From: Erythrobacter donghaensis
GTDB lineage: Bacteria > Pseudomonadota > Alphaproteobacteria > Sphingomonadales > Sphingomonadaceae
Direction: 5' to 3'
Assembly: GCF_001557325.1 (NCBI RefSeq)
Contig: NZ_LSJS01000304.1
Coordinates: forward strand, 1 to 19,551
Length of the DNA: 19,551 nt
In this document: piece by piece, positions 10,375 to 18,053 of the stretch
How the letters are laid out: every line of letters begins with the position of its first letter
Position numbering within the stretch: the stretch's first letter is position 1
The notes under the pieces: generated by a model
The model's database searches: none
What the model was told of the DNA's origin: nothing
Seen by the model: the letters and a program-made list of their open reading frames with translations, nothing else
Made by a program: the position numbers and the translations under genes

Positions 10375-11067
10375 TTACGCGCCCTCGACTTCCGACAGGT
10401 CGACCTTGAGGCCCGGGCCCATCGACGAGGTCAGCGAGACCTTGCGGACATACTTGCCCTTGGCGCCCGAGGGCTTGGACTTCACCACCGCATCGGTCAG
10501 CGCCTTGAAGTTCGCCTTCAGCGCATCGTCCGAGAAGCTGAGCTTGCCGATGCCGGAGTGGATGATGCCCTGCTTCTCGACGCGGAACTCGACCTGGCCG
10601 GCCTTGGCGTCCTTGACCGCCTGGGCGACGTTCGGGGTCACGGTGCCGAGCTTGGGGTTCGGCATCAGGCCCTTGGGGCCGAGCACCTTGCCCAGACGCC
10701 CCACCACGCCCATCATGTCGGGCGAGGCGATCACGCGGTCATAGTCGAGGTTGCCGGCCATCATGTCTTCCATGAGGTCCTCGGCACCCACCTTGTCGGC
10801 GCCCGCAGCCAGTGCCTTTTCGGCATTGTCGCCGCGCGCGAAGACCGCGACCTTCACGTCCTTGCCGGTGCCCGAGGGCAGCGACACCATGCCGCGCACC
10901 ATCTGGTCGGCGTGACGCGGATCGACGCCGAGGTTCATCGCGACTTCGACGGTTTCGTCGAACTTGCCCTTGAACTGGCGCAGCACCCCGAGAGCTTCCT
11001 CGAAGCCATAGAGCTTCTCGCGATCGAGCGAGGCCAGAACCTTCGCCTTCTTGGTGATCTTTGCCAT
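10375..11067 (-). CDS. rplA: 50S ribosomal protein L1
   Basis: Ribosomal protein L1, 230 residues, the normal bacterial length. It forms the L1 stalk on 23S rRNA, helps release deacylated tRNA from the E site, and represses its own operon by binding leader mRNA in characterised bacteria. Seen: [20 protein letters not shown] near the N-terminus, the central [20 protein letters not shown] signature, and the later [19 protein letters not shown]. The ATG is separated from the rplK stop by four bases, so the genes are translationally coupled. A strong terminator follows. Confidence 0.99.
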   Translation of the reverse strand: MAKITKKAKVLASLDREKLYGFEEALGVLRQFKGKFDETVEVAMNLGVDPRHADQMVRGMVSLPSGTGKDVKVAVFARGDNAEKALAAGADKVGAEDLMEDMMAGNLDYDRVIASPDMMGVVGRLGKVLGPKGLMPNPKLGTVTPNVAQAVKDAKAGQVEFRVEKQGIIHSGIGKLSFSDDALKANFKALTDAVVKSKPSGAKGKYVRKVSLTSSMGPGLKVDLSEVEGA

Positions 11068-11071
11068 GTGC

Positions 11072-11503
11072 TTAGCCCTCCACCACTTCGAGGCCCATCG
11101 AGCGGGCGCTGCCGGCGATGATCTTCATCGCCTGTTCGATGTCGTTGGCGTTGAGATCGGACATCTTGGCTTCGGCGATCTCGCGGATCTGCGAGCTCTT
11201 GATGGTTCCGGCCGAGACCTTGCCCGGCTCCTTCGAGCCCGACTTGAGGTTGGCGGCCTTCTTGATGAAGTAGGTCGCCGGCGCGGTCTTGGTGACGAAG
11301 GTGAAGGAACGGTCGCCGTAGACGGTGATGACCGTCGGAATCGGCATGCCCTTTTCCATTTCCTGCGTGGCGGCATTGAACGCCTTGCAGAATTCCATGA
11401 TGTTCACGCCGCGCTGACCCAGCGCCGGGCCGATCGGCGGCGAGGGGGTGGCAGAGCCCGCGGGCACCTGCAGCTTGATATAGCCTTCGATTTTCTTGGC
11501 CAT
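11072..11503 (-). CDS. rplK: 50S ribosomal protein L11
   Basis: Ribosomal protein L11, 143 residues. It binds the GTPase-associated region of 23S rRNA and is needed for RelA-dependent stringent signalling in well-studied bacteria. Seen: the N-terminal [20 protein letters not shown] with the proline-rich hinge, [16 protein letters not shown], and the C-terminal rRNA-binding part with [20 protein letters not shown] and the SARSMGLEV ending. GACAGGAGTAAGG precedes the ATG. It is first in a two-gene operon with rplA, not directly behind nusG as in many bacteria. Confidence 0.99.
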   Translation of the reverse strand: MAKKIEGYIKLQVPAGSATPSPPIGPALGQRGVNIMEFCKAFNAATQEMEKGMPIPTVITVYGDRSFTFVTKTAPATYFIKKAANLKSGSKEPGKVSAGTIKSSQIREIAEAKMSDLNANDIEQAMKIIAGSARSMGLEVVEG

Positions 11504-11528
11504 GAGGCCTTACTCCTGTCGCACTGTT

Positions 11529-11550
11529 GCCCGGCTGCTTCCATCCGGGC
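11529..11550 (-). promoter_or_regulatory. Hairpin in the rplK leader, possible L1 control site
   Basis: GCCCGG and CCGGGC form a perfect six-base stem with a ten-base loop in the untranslated leader of rplK, 26 bases before the start codon. L1 represses L11-L1 translation by binding near the rplK start in several bacteria, and this is the only clear hairpin near the start. Assignment as an L1 site is inference from position. Confidence 0.3.
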
Positions 11551-11639
11551 TCATGTTAAGCGGTCCAGCGCCCCTCCCGCTTGCAATGCGAAGGGCTCCC
11601 GCACGGAATCACTCATGCCTCTGGCCGAGCGAAGGCGCG

Positions 11640-11668
11640 CGGTTAGAGCCGGAAGGGGAAAAAAGCAA
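11640..11668 (-). promoter_or_regulatory. Probable rplK-rplA promoter
   Basis: On the minus strand TTGCTT (11668-11663) and TAACCG (11645-11640) are spaced by 17 bases, followed by CGCGCC. The -35 is good and the -10 weak but of a form that recurs in this window. It would give a leader of about 130 bases containing the hairpin at 11529-11550. Confidence 0.4.
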
Positions 11669-11688
11669 GCCGCCGCAGCCACCGGGCC

Positions 11689-11726
11689 TGCAAAGCGGAC
11701 AAAGCGGACACCGTGTCCGCTTTGCA
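11689..11726. repeat. Nested inverted and direct repeat, possible operator
   Basis: TGCAAAGCGGACA (11689-11701) is perfectly inverted at 11714-11726. Inside it, AAAGCGGACA (11701-11710) pairs perfectly with TGTCCGCTTT (11714-11723) around a three-base centre. CAAAGCGGA is thus present as two adjacent direct copies plus one inverted copy. It lies between two divergent genes, upstream of the likely rplK promoter, so an operator or DNA-structure role is more likely than a terminator. Confidence 0.6.
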
Positions 11727-11926
11727 AAACTCCCGCAAGCATTTGAACATCAATCATTATCTGACCCATTCTTGAAGCGGACGGACACGGGAAGCGGGAC
11801 GAAAAATCCGGCCGCGATCCATTGCGCCGCCGCAGGACAGACCCCTTTTGGGCATTCCGGGCGAAGTAGGAAAGCGATCCCTCAAGCTGCGAACAGCGGC
11901 ACCGGGTCGACGCGCGATCCGTGCCC

Positions 11927-11955
11927 TTCACAAAATCATAATCATCTGTGATATA
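11927..11955 (+). promoter_or_regulatory. Possible pspA promoter
   Basis: TTCACA (11927-11932) and GATATA (11950-11955) are 17 bases apart in the only AT-rich stretch before the gene, about 37 bases upstream of its ATG. An alternative -10, TATAAG (11952-11957), would give 19-base spacing. Ordinary sigma-70 form; I see no clear sigma-54 box of the kind that drives pspA in enterobacteria. Confidence 0.35.
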
Positions 11956-11991
11956 AGGTCTTTCAGACGGCGAATTTCTCAGGGGACGAAC

Positions 11992-12669
11992 ATGTTTCGG
12001 GTGGCAATCCAAATCAAGGAACTGATTTCCAGCAACGTGACCAGCGCAATCGAAGCGGCATCAAACCCGGCCAAGATGCTCACCCTGCTCCAGCGCGAGA
12101 TCGAGGAATCGATCATCTCGCTCACCGGTGACCGCACCCGCGTCACCCAGCACAAGAAGCGGCTCGAAGCCAGCCTCGTCCAGCACGAGCTGAAAGAGGC
12201 CGACTGGGGCGACAAGGCCAAGACCGCGATGGATCACGGCCGCGAGGATCTCGCCCGGCAGGCACTGCTGGCGCGCGAGGATTGCCGCCAGGCGATCGCC
12301 CGCCTGAAGGACGAGATTGCCGCCGCCGACGCCAGCCTCGCCGAGATCGACGCCGCCATCCGCGAACTCGAGGCCAAGCGCGAGGAAACCCGCGCGCAGG
12401 CCCGCGCCCAGATCGCCGCCGACGAGGCTGCCCGCGCAGGCAGCGCCGGCGGCGCCGCGAGCCGGGCCGAGGCGCATCTCAATCGCATAAACACCCTCGG
12501 CCAGCGCGCCCAGTTCGCCACCGAGGACGAGGCCCCCTCGCGCACCAACGCCAGCGTCGACCGCGAGATCGAGGAAATGCGCCGCGCGAGCGCGGTCGAG
12601 GCGGAGCTTGCCGCGCTGAAGGCAAGCGCGCCCGTGCCGGCGAAGAAGGCGGGCGGCAAGGGCAAATAG
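11992..12669 (+). CDS. pspA: PspA/IM30-family membrane-stress protein
   Basis: A 225-residue protein of the phage-shock-protein A / IM30 family, membrane-associated proteins that assemble on stressed inner membrane and help keep the proton gradient. Seen: an N-terminal helix FRVAIQIKELISSNVTSAIE, then SNPAKMLTLLQREIEESI, matching the conserved PspA N-terminus. Long charged, alanine-rich coiled coil follows over about residues 60-150. The C-terminus is a lysine/alanine tail (PAKKAGGKGK), replacing the last part of enterobacterial PspA. AGGGGA stands before the ATG, which decides this start over a longer in-frame version from 11848. No pspF, pspB or pspC is next to it. It is convergent with the patatin gene (54-base gap). 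Confidence 0.88.
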   Translation: MFRVAIQIKELISSNVTSAIEAASNPAKMLTLLQREIEESIISLTGDRTRVTQHKKRLEASLVQHELKEADWGDKAKTAMDHGREDLARQALLAREDCRQAIARLKDEIAAADASLAEIDAAIRELEAKREETRAQARAQIAADEAARAGSAGGAASRAEAHLNRINTLGQRAQFATEDEAPSRTNASVDREIEEMRRASAVEAELAALKASAPVPAKKAGGKGK

Positions 12670-12723
12670 GCACAGCGCCACCAGCCTCACGGCGCGGCGG
12701 GCGGCCCGCACTCGCCGAAGCTG

Positions 12724-13758
12724 TCAGTAGCCCCAGACCGCAGGCGCCAGCTTGACGATCTGCGCCCAATCGTCGCTGTCGATATAGGCGGCGACGTCAT
12801 TTTCGAGTTGCCCGATGTCCTTGTAATCGTCCATCGCGTAGGGCGCGATGACCGGTTCTGCGCGCAGGAACCGCGATCCGTCGGCATTGGGCGTGCCGAA
12901 CATCGCCGCTGCTGCCGCGGTCGACAACTCCTCGTTCATCGACAGGGCCAGTTCGAGCAGCGGCAAGGCCGGACGGGGTCCCGAACCGAACGGGTCGAGC
13001 CAGAGGCTGGCCCCCCAGCTGTTGGCGCCGTAATCTTGGCCTTTCACGTCCTCGGTCGTGATCCCGAACGAGCTGGTGGCCGTGCCGATGGAAATGACCC
13101 CTATGTCGTCGGGGGTGGCCATTCCCGCACCCACAACCTGGGCCACGGCAAAGGCGAGCGGATTGTTGGCGACGAGCCCGCCGTCGACATAGAAGCTGTT
13201 GTAATCGGCCTCCATTGTGTCGATTTCGACCGGCGGGAAATAGATCGGAGCGGCCGAAGTCACGAGCGCGGCCAGCACCGGATCGAGGCCCGTGTAGGGA
13301 TTGCCGGAGAGGCTCGATATGAAACGCGGCATCCATGAACCCTGCGGGTTCGCGCCCGGCGACAGGGCATTGGGATCCCACAGCTGAGCCGCGACCACTG
13401 CCACGTCGCGCCCGGAGCCGCTGCGCAGTGAACTCATGGTCGGGAAATTCGCGAGCCACTGGCCCGCCATCTGGCTGATCCCGTCATTGAGGTATTTGAC
13501 CGAGGTCGCGCCGTAATCGTCAGAATAGTGCTGGAAGATCTTCGCGCCCTTATTCTTGTAGACGTCAACCACCTCACAAACCGATTGGCCGGCCGCGAGC
13601 GACAGGCTGATGAGCCCGCCGGTCGACGTGCCCACCAGCAGATCGGCATCGTCGATCAGGTTGGCCAGCCCGGGCTGGCCAACCAGATTCTGGAGCAGCA
13701 TAGCGCTGACCAGTCCGCGAATGCCGCCACCATCGAAGGAAAGGATCTTGTAGGTCAT
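12724..13758 (-). CDS. Patatin-like phospholipase
   Basis: A 344-residue patatin-family lipid acyl hydrolase. All parts of the Ser-Asp catalytic dyad and oxyanion hole are visible: FDGGGIRG (residues 8-15) gives the glycine-rich oxyanion hole, GTSTG (43-47) holds nucleophile Ser45, and YVDGGLVANNP (190-200) holds catalytic Asp192. The family hydrolyses phospholipids or other acyl esters. No signal peptide is seen, so it is probably cytoplasmic or exported by a route not visible here. The ATG at 13758 begins right at the conserved YKILSFDGGG motif; an in-frame start at 13782 would add eight residues. It lies between the split halves of the secE-nusG / rplK-rplA cluster. Confidence 0.95.
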   Translation of the reverse strand: MTYKILSFDGGGIRGLVSAMLLQNLVGQPGLANLIDDADLLVGTSTGGLISLSLAAGQSVCEVVDVYKNKGAKIFQHYSDDYGATSVKYLNDGISQMAGQWLANFPTMSSLRSGSGRDVAVVAAQLWDPNALSPGANPQGSWMPRFISSLSGNPYTGLDPVLAALVTSAAPIYFPPVEIDTMEADYNSFYVDGGLVANNPLAFAVAQVVGAGMATPDDIGVISIGTATSSFGITTEDVKGQDYGANSWGASLWLDPFGSGPRPALPLLELALSMNEELSTAAAAAMFGTPNADGSRFLRAEPVIAPYAMDDYKDIGQLENDVAAYIDSDDWAQIVKLAPAVWGY

Positions 13759-13841
13759 CGCACCGACTCCGCAGCTTGCCACAGGCGTCGATGATCGCTT
13801 GATTTTGTTGTAAATTCAAGATCGAGCCGGTTGGCCGCCAG

Positions 13842-14048
13842 TCAGTCGGTGACGCCTGTGCGGTCAGGCTTTGCGGCAGTCTGACGCGGCACCCGCAGCC
13901 CCTTGGTGCGGCTGGTGAGGTGGAATCGCTTGCACAGCGCACACTTGTAGGCGCGCAAGGTGAGGTCCGCGGCGGCGGCGACGGCCTCGGCCGCCTCGCG
14001 CGTGGCGAAGCGGCGCTTGCGGTTGCAGATGCCGGGGCGGGTTTTCAC
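13842..14048 (-). CDS. Small Cys-containing protein downstream of nusG
   Basis: A 68-residue basic protein starting with GTG, 13 bases after the nusG stop and probably in the same transcript. Cys8, Cys36, Cys39 and His43 (C...CALCKRFH) could bind zinc. The central part is alanine-rich helix ([15 protein letters not shown]), and the C-terminal part has LTSRTKG. A GAGG sequence lies about 13 bases before the GTG. The even mix of charged residues and the Cys pattern make it look like a real gene rather than a chance frame, but I do not recognise a named family. Confidence 0.65.
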   Translation of the reverse strand: MKTRPGICNRKRRFATREAAEAVAAAADLTLRAYKCALCKRFHLTSRTKGLRVPRQTAAKPDRTGVTD

Positions 14049-14061
14049 CGCGCCCGCACCC

Positions 14062-14598
14062 TCACTTCACCAGTTCGACTTCCTCGAAGCCCAGTTCCAC
14101 CGGGGTGGCGCGGCCGAAGATCGAGACAGAAACCTTGACCTTCTGCTTGTCGAAATCGAGCTCTTCCACGATCCCGTTGAAGCTCGCGAAGGGCCCGGCG
14201 TTGACCTTGACCGAATCGCCGATCTCGTAATCGACGCTGATGTCGCGCTTGGGCGCGGCCTGGGCTTCGGCGACCCCGCCGAAATAGCGCGAGGCCTCTT
14301 TCTCCGAGATCGGCTGCGGCTTGTTGCCCGAGCCGAGGAAGCCGGTCACCTTGGGGGTGTTCTTGACGAGGTGGTAGATGTCGTCGGTCATGTTCAGCTT
14401 GGCGAGCACGTAGCCGGGCATGAACTTGCGTTCGACCTGCACCTTCTTGCCGCGCTTCACCTCGGTGACGGTCTCGGTCGGGACCTGCACTTCCTCGACG
14501 CCTTCCGACAGGCCGAGGCGTTCGGCTTCGGCGATGATCGCGTCGCGCACCTTGTTCTCGAAACCGGAATAGGCGTGAATGATGTACCAGCGGGCCAT
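14062..14598 (-). CDS. nusG: Transcription termination/antitermination protein NusG
   Basis: NusG, 178 residues, the usual size. It binds RNA polymerase, suppresses pausing, couples transcription to translation through S10, and assists Rho. Seen: the N-terminal [20 protein letters not shown], the [16 protein letters not shown] segment (residues 55-70), [18 protein letters not shown], and the C-terminal KOW region with [20 protein letters not shown] (128-147) ending EVELVK. It directly follows secE and is followed by a small Cys protein. The start at 14598 is fixed by the family N-terminus; the longer frame upstream runs into secE and is spurious. Confidence 0.99.
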   Translation of the reverse strand: MARWYIIHAYSGFENKVRDAIIAEAERLGLSEGVEEVQVPTETVTEVKRGKKVQVERKFMPGYVLAKLNMTDDIYHLVKNTPKVTGFLGSGNKPQPISEKEASRYFGGVAEAQAAPKRDISVDYEIGDSVKVNAGPFASFNGIVEELDFDKQKVKVSVSIFGRATPVELGFEEVELVK

Positions 14599-14648
14599 GG
14601 AACGTCCTTGGGAAATGGGTCTTGCGGGGAGCGGCAGCTTGCGGCGGC

Positions 14649-14891
14649 CTACTTGAGCAGGTCGACCAGCGCGTTGACGATCATGCCGAACACGGTGTCG
14701 ATGCCGAGGAAGAAGACCGACAGCAGCGCCATGAAGATGAACACGAAGATCGCGGTGCGCACGGTCTCCTCGCGGGTCGGCCAGACGATCTTGTTCGTCT
14801 CGGCACGCACCTGGTTGAAGAACTCGCCGGGCGAGGTCTTGGGCTTCTTCGGTTCTGCCCCGTCCTTGGGAGCGGTGATCTTGTCGGCCAT
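14649..14891 (-). CDS. secE: Preprotein translocase subunit SecE
   Basis: SecE, 80 residues, the single-helix alphaproteobacterial form. It stabilises SecY in the inner-membrane translocon. Seen: the conserved amphipathic segment FFNQVRAETNKIVWPTREET (residues 24-43), then one transmembrane helix (about 47-65), with a charged N-terminal extension MADKITAPKDGAEPKKPK. AAGGAA stands before the ATG at 14891. An in-frame upstream start at 15050 would add residues unlike the family and would run through the promoter, so it was not used. nusG follows 50 bases later. Confidence 0.98.
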   Translation of the reverse strand: MADKITAPKDGAEPKKPKTSPGEFFNQVRAETNKIVWPTREETVRTAIFVFIFMALLSVFFLGIDTVFGMIVNALVDLLK

Positions 14892-14942
14892 GCCAGCCAG
14901 TTCCTTCGCGTAATGCCGCACTCGTCTCGTCCGGCCGGCTTT

Positions 14943-14971
14943 CAGGTAGGGCTCCGCGCCGCCCGGGACAA
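14943..14971 (-). promoter_or_regulatory. Probable secE-nusG promoter
   Basis: On the minus strand TTGTCC (14971-14966) and TACCTG (14948-14943) are spaced by exactly 17 bases. Transcription would start about 15 bases further on, leaving a leader of some 45 bases before the secE ATG. Confidence 0.4.
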
Positions 14972-15047
14972 GGTCGCCGGAGGGGCTGGAGGATCTGCCG
15001 ATGTCGGGAAAGACGATGTCGCCCATACGCCCGTGGCCACGCGAATG

Positions 15048-15083
15048 CAAGAGGGGCGGGGCAGCCCTTAGCTGCCCCGCCCC
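15048..15083 (-). terminator. Strong hairpin after the PhoX-like gene
   Basis: GGGGCGGGGCAGC (15053-15065) and GCTGCCCCGCCCC (15071-15083) form a perfect 13-base stem with a five-base loop, 30 bases after the stop of the PhoX-like gene. The minus-strand tail is short (TCTTG), so termination efficiency is uncertain, but the position and stem strength fit a terminator separating that gene from secE. Confidence 0.65.
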
Positions 15084-15112
15084 CCTTATGCATCGCCATG
15101 AGGCGGCGCGGA

Positions 15113-17575
15113 TTACAGCCCGATGATGCCGCCGTCGGCGCGGGTGATCGCCACCACGCCCGAACGCGGGCGCACGCCCGGCGCCGCGCCGGTCTGGCTC
15201 GCAGGCCAGTTGCTCGACGGGGCGTTGGGGTCGCTGGCATCCTCGCCCGGGTGCTGGATGCCGACGAAGATCGTGCGGCCGTCCGGGGTGGTGTCGACGC
15301 CGGTAATTTCCGCTTCGAGCGGACCGGTCAGGAAGCGCCGCAGGTTGGCAGCGGTCGCCGCCGTGCCGACGATCGTCGCCTGGGTTGCGGTCGTGCCGTT
15401 GGAGGCGGTGTTGGTGATGGTGCGCGCACCGCCGTCACCCACCCGGCCCGGAAGCGCGGCGAGCATCTGGTTGTTGGTGCGATCGGTGAAGGCGCCATCA
15501 TCGGTCTGGATCCAGAGCAGCGGACGACCCACGCCCGAGGGGTTCTGCGGGCGCGCAAACCACAGGCCGTCCGGGCTCGAGAAGTCGTTGTCCGCATTAA
15601 GGCCCGAGAGGTTGACGTTGGTGGCGTTGGCGTCGGTCGAATCCGCCCCGAACAGGTAGATGTCCCAGTTGAAGGTGGTTGCAGCCGCCGAATTGCCGGT
15701 TTCACGCAGACGGATGATATGGCCGTTGGGGTTGCCCGAAGTCGAACCCGTGCCGACCGGCTCGACATAGTGCCGCGGGTTGGCGGCATCGGTGCCGGTG
15801 ATCGGACGCAGGCTCGCGTTGTTGTTGGTGAGGGTCAGGTAGACCTCGCCATTGGCCGGGTTGACCGCGGTCCATTCCGGACGGTCCATCGGGGTCGCGC
15901 CCACCGCGTCAGCCGCGAGGCGGGTGTTGACGAGGATGTCGGCCTGGCTCTGGAACACATATTCGGGTTCGCTGCCCACCGCCGGACGGTTCGGCACCTG
16001 ACCGAACACCAGCGGCAGCCAGGTGCCAGTGCCGTCGGCGTTGAAGCGGGCGACATAGAGCGTGCCGGCATCGAGATACTTGTCGCCCACCGCCAGCCGG
16101 TCGGTGCGGTTGCGGTCCGCCTCGGTCCAGGTCGCGGTCGAGACGAACTTGTAGAGATATTCGCGGCGCGAATCGTCGCCCATGTAGACCGCGAGACGCT
16201 GGCCTTCGACGAGGTTGCTGATCCACGCACCTTCATGCGCAAAGCGGCCGAGCGCGGTGCGCTTGCGCGGCGCGGAGGCGGGGTTGAAGGGGTCGATCTC
16301 GACCACCCAGCCGAAGGTGTTGGGCTCGTTGCGGTAGTCGGTGGTCGCAGCCCCCGTGCCCGCCCGCGCATCCCAGCGGGTGTAGATCGGGTCGGTGCCT
16401 GCCAGCGAGGCCCAGTTGTAGTTGCCACGGCTGCTGTTGACCCCGTAGCGGCGCAGCGCGGTCAGCTCGCGCGCGGTGCGGTTGGCGGTGTCGGCGCCCG
16501 CGCCGGTGTTGTCGCGGCGGAAGTAGCCCGCCCAGTTTTCTTCGCAGGTGAGGTTGGTGCCCCATTCGGCATAGCCGTTGGCGCAGTTGTTGATGGTGCC
16601 GGTGCCGGTCGTGCCGCTCGGCGAGCCGACGGTCTTGAGGAAATCGGTCCCGCGCACCGGACCGTTGAACACCACCGGGGTGTTGGGGGTGATGCGGCGG
16701 TTCAAGGCGCTGTTGGCCACCATCACCCAGTTGCGGTTACCCGTGTCCTGGATCTCGACGATCGATACGCCGTGGGCTTCGATTTCCTTGAGCGCCTCAG
16801 CCGCCGGCCGCACGCCCGACGTCAGGTTGGTCGGGCCGTTGGGGTGGAGGTACTGGACGTTAAGGTTCTCGTGGTTCTGCACCAGCAGCCCGCGGATCGA
16901 GCTGTTGTCGTCGCGCATGCCGGCCGCCGAGAGGCCGTAGTAATAGAGCGCGTCCCCGTGGTCGCCGATGCGCGCGGCATAGTTGGTGTCGGTGCCGTTG
17001 TTGGCAAAGGCCCCGGCGCCCGGCAGGATCGGGTCGCCCAGACGGGTCAGCACGGTCACGTTGTGACCGGCGGGCACGGTCACGACGTCATTGGTGTTGC
17101 GGGCGACGGCGGTGAAGCCGAACTGCGCCGGATTGACCGTGATGTTGACGTCGTCGATCTGGTTGTTGGCGTTGACGCGGAAGGTCAGCGTGGTGGTCGA
17201 GGCGACCCCGGGGGCGAAGAACGAGCGGCTGTTGCCGTTGCCGGTCAGCGTGACCGGGGGCCCTGCGACCTGGGTGATCGTGGCGGTGGCCGAACCGCTC
17301 ACGGTCGGCGCGATGGTGACCATGCGGCCCGCCGAGGTGGTGGCGTCCTGCCCGGCGTTGACGAGCGCTTCGGCCGGGCCGACCACTTCATCGCCGCCGC
17401 AAGCGGCCAGCAGCGAGGTGCCGAGGAACGCGGTCGCCGAAGCCTGCAGCCCGCCCACCAGCGTCTGGCGGCGCGAGAAGCGCTCGTCCGCGATCTCGTT
17501 GAGCGTGCGCAGACCGGTGAAGTTGGTATCGACATCGCCGTCGGTGTAAGCGGCGTCGCGGGTACAGTTAGCCAT
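15113..17575 (-). CDS. PhoX/DUF839-family phosphatase with extra Ig-like segment
   Basis: An 820-residue exported protein of the PhoX (DUF839) family, whose characterised members are calcium- and iron-dependent alkaline phosphatases that release phosphate from esters. Seen: a twin-arginine motif SRRQTLV (residues 34-40), a hydrophobic stretch and a lipobox-like LAAC (Cys59), fitting Tat export and possibly lipid anchoring. Residues about 65-155 form a glycine/threonine-rich Ig-like segment before the catalytic part. The family core follows with GDHGDALYYYG, LLVQNHENLNVQYLHPNG, GTINNCANGYAEWGTNLTCE and GRFAHEGAW. GAGGGGG lies before the ATG. It separates tRNA-Trp from secE. The family is clear; alkaline phosphatase activity itself is inferred. 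Confidence 0.88.
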   Translation of the reverse strand: MANCTRDAAYTDGDVDTNFTGLRTLNEIADERFSRRQTLVGGLQASATAFLGTSLLAACGGDEVVGPAEALVNAGQDATTSAGRMVTIAPTVSGSATATITQVAGPPVTLTGNGNSRSFFAPGVASTTTLTFRVNANNQIDDVNITVNPAQFGFTAVARNTNDVVTVPAGHNVTVLTRLGDPILPGAGAFANNGTDTNYAARIGDHGDALYYYGLSAAGMRDDNSSIRGLLVQNHENLNVQYLHPNGPTNLTSGVRPAAEALKEIEAHGVSIVEIQDTGNRNWVMVANSALNRRITPNTPVVFNGPVRGTDFLKTVGSPSGTTGTGTINNCANGYAEWGTNLTCEENWAGYFRRDNTGAGADTANRTARELTALRRYGVNSSRGNYNWASLAGTDPIYTRWDARAGTGAATTDYRNEPNTFGWVVEIDPFNPASAPRKRTALGRFAHEGAWISNLVEGQRLAVYMGDDSRREYLYKFVSTATWTEADRNRTDRLAVGDKYLDAGTLYVARFNADGTGTWLPLVFGQVPNRPAVGSEPEYVFQSQADILVNTRLAADAVGATPMDRPEWTAVNPANGEVYLTLTNNNASLRPITGTDAANPRHYVEPVGTGSTSGNPNGHIIRLRETGNSAAATTFNWDIYLFGADSTDANATNVNLSGLNADNDFSSPDGLWFARPQNPSGVGRPLLWIQTDDGAFTDRTNNQMLAALPGRVGDGGARTITNTASNGTTATQATIVGTAATAANLRRFLTGPLEAEITGVDTTPDGRTIFVGIQHPGEDASDPNAPSSNWPASQTGAAPGVRPRSGVVAITRADGGIIGL

Positions 17576-17633
17576 GGTGTGTTAATCCCCCTCTGAGTGA
17601 ATCTCCGGATGGGGGGACTATGGGTTTCTGGCG

Positions 17634-17660
17634 TGACACGCGGGTGTAAGCCGCGTGTCA
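17634..17660. promoter_or_regulatory. Inverted repeat upstream of the PhoX-like gene
   Basis: TGACACGCGG (17634-17643) and CCGCGTGTCA (17651-17660) form a perfect ten-base inverted repeat with a seven-base centre, 59 bases before the start codon of the PhoX-like gene. It could be an operator or a leader hairpin. It does not show the tandem direct-repeat form of a classical pho box. Confidence 0.45.
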
Positions 17661-17785
17661 GAATGAAGAATCTGCCCGCGAAATCAGTCACAATGCGACG
17701 AGCCGAGCGGGCGCGAAACGTTGAAATTGCAGGATCGGCAACCGGCACTTGCACCAGCTGCAACGATGCCCGTGCCGCGCCCGGT

Positions 17786-17941
17786 TCAGCGACGCAGGAG
17801 CAGGCGCGACAGCCAGCCGTCCCCGGGCGCCCCCATCGGCTGGAGCGGGCCGTGAATCGCGCGCCCCCGGGCGGGATCGCGGGTGGGCCGCGGGCTGACC
17901 CAGTGGTCGGGACGCGAGGAACGGAAGGTGTAGGCGCTCAT
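17786..17941 (-). CDS. Small 51-residue protein, unknown function
   Basis: A short frame encoding 51 residues, beginning MSAYTFRSSRPDHWVSPRPT and ending WLSRLLLRR. It is arginine-, proline- and tryptophan-containing with no membrane segment. Support for it being real is the very good ribosome site CAGGAGACCAAGG just before the ATG at 17941 and its position as the only gene between the PhoX-like gene and tRNA-Trp. No family is recognised; a chance frame is possible. Confidence 0.5.
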   Translation of the reverse strand: MSAYTFRSSRPDHWVSPRPTRDPARGRAIHGPLQPMGAPGDGWLSRLLLRR

Positions 17942-18053
17942 CCTTGGTCTCCTGTCATGGGCGTGAACTCGGTTCGTCGACAAGAATACACGGTTCGGCT
18001 TGCCGCAGGATGAACGGGCACTAGGGAGAAGTGCCATCCGCCCTCGAGGCAGG

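Larger units (their letters stand above)
11504..11991. other. Divergent intergenic region between rplK and pspA
   Basis: This 488-base stretch has no convincing gene. Open frames across it on both strands have no ribosome site or recognisable protein. It holds the rplK leader and promoter (11504-11668), a nested inverted repeat (11689-11726), a further copy of the same AAGCGGAC word at 11775-11782, an AT-rich patch (about 11741-11765), and a possible pspA promoter (11927-11955). Base composition shifts from GC-rich to locally AT-rich near 11740 and 11935, as expected of regulatory DNA. Confidence 0.7.

Noticed and set aside
11701..11723. The AAAGCGGACA hairpin as a bidirectional terminator
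   Set aside because: The flanking genes point away from it, so no transcript needs to end there, and the T runs are only three to four bases.
11551..12012. Minus-strand frame of 153 codons in the rplK-pspA gap
   Set aside because: No ribosome site, no recognisable protein, and it runs across the rplK promoter, the nested repeat and the pspA promoter region.
15098..17596. 832-codon plus-strand frame opposite the PhoX-like gene
   Set aside because: The minus-strand protein has export signals and PhoX motifs; the plus-strand product is a Val/Gly/Arg-rich shadow.
17597..18013. Plus-strand frame of 138 codons before tRNA-Trp
   Set aside because: Low-complexity, no ribosome site, and antisense to a small frame with a much better start signal.
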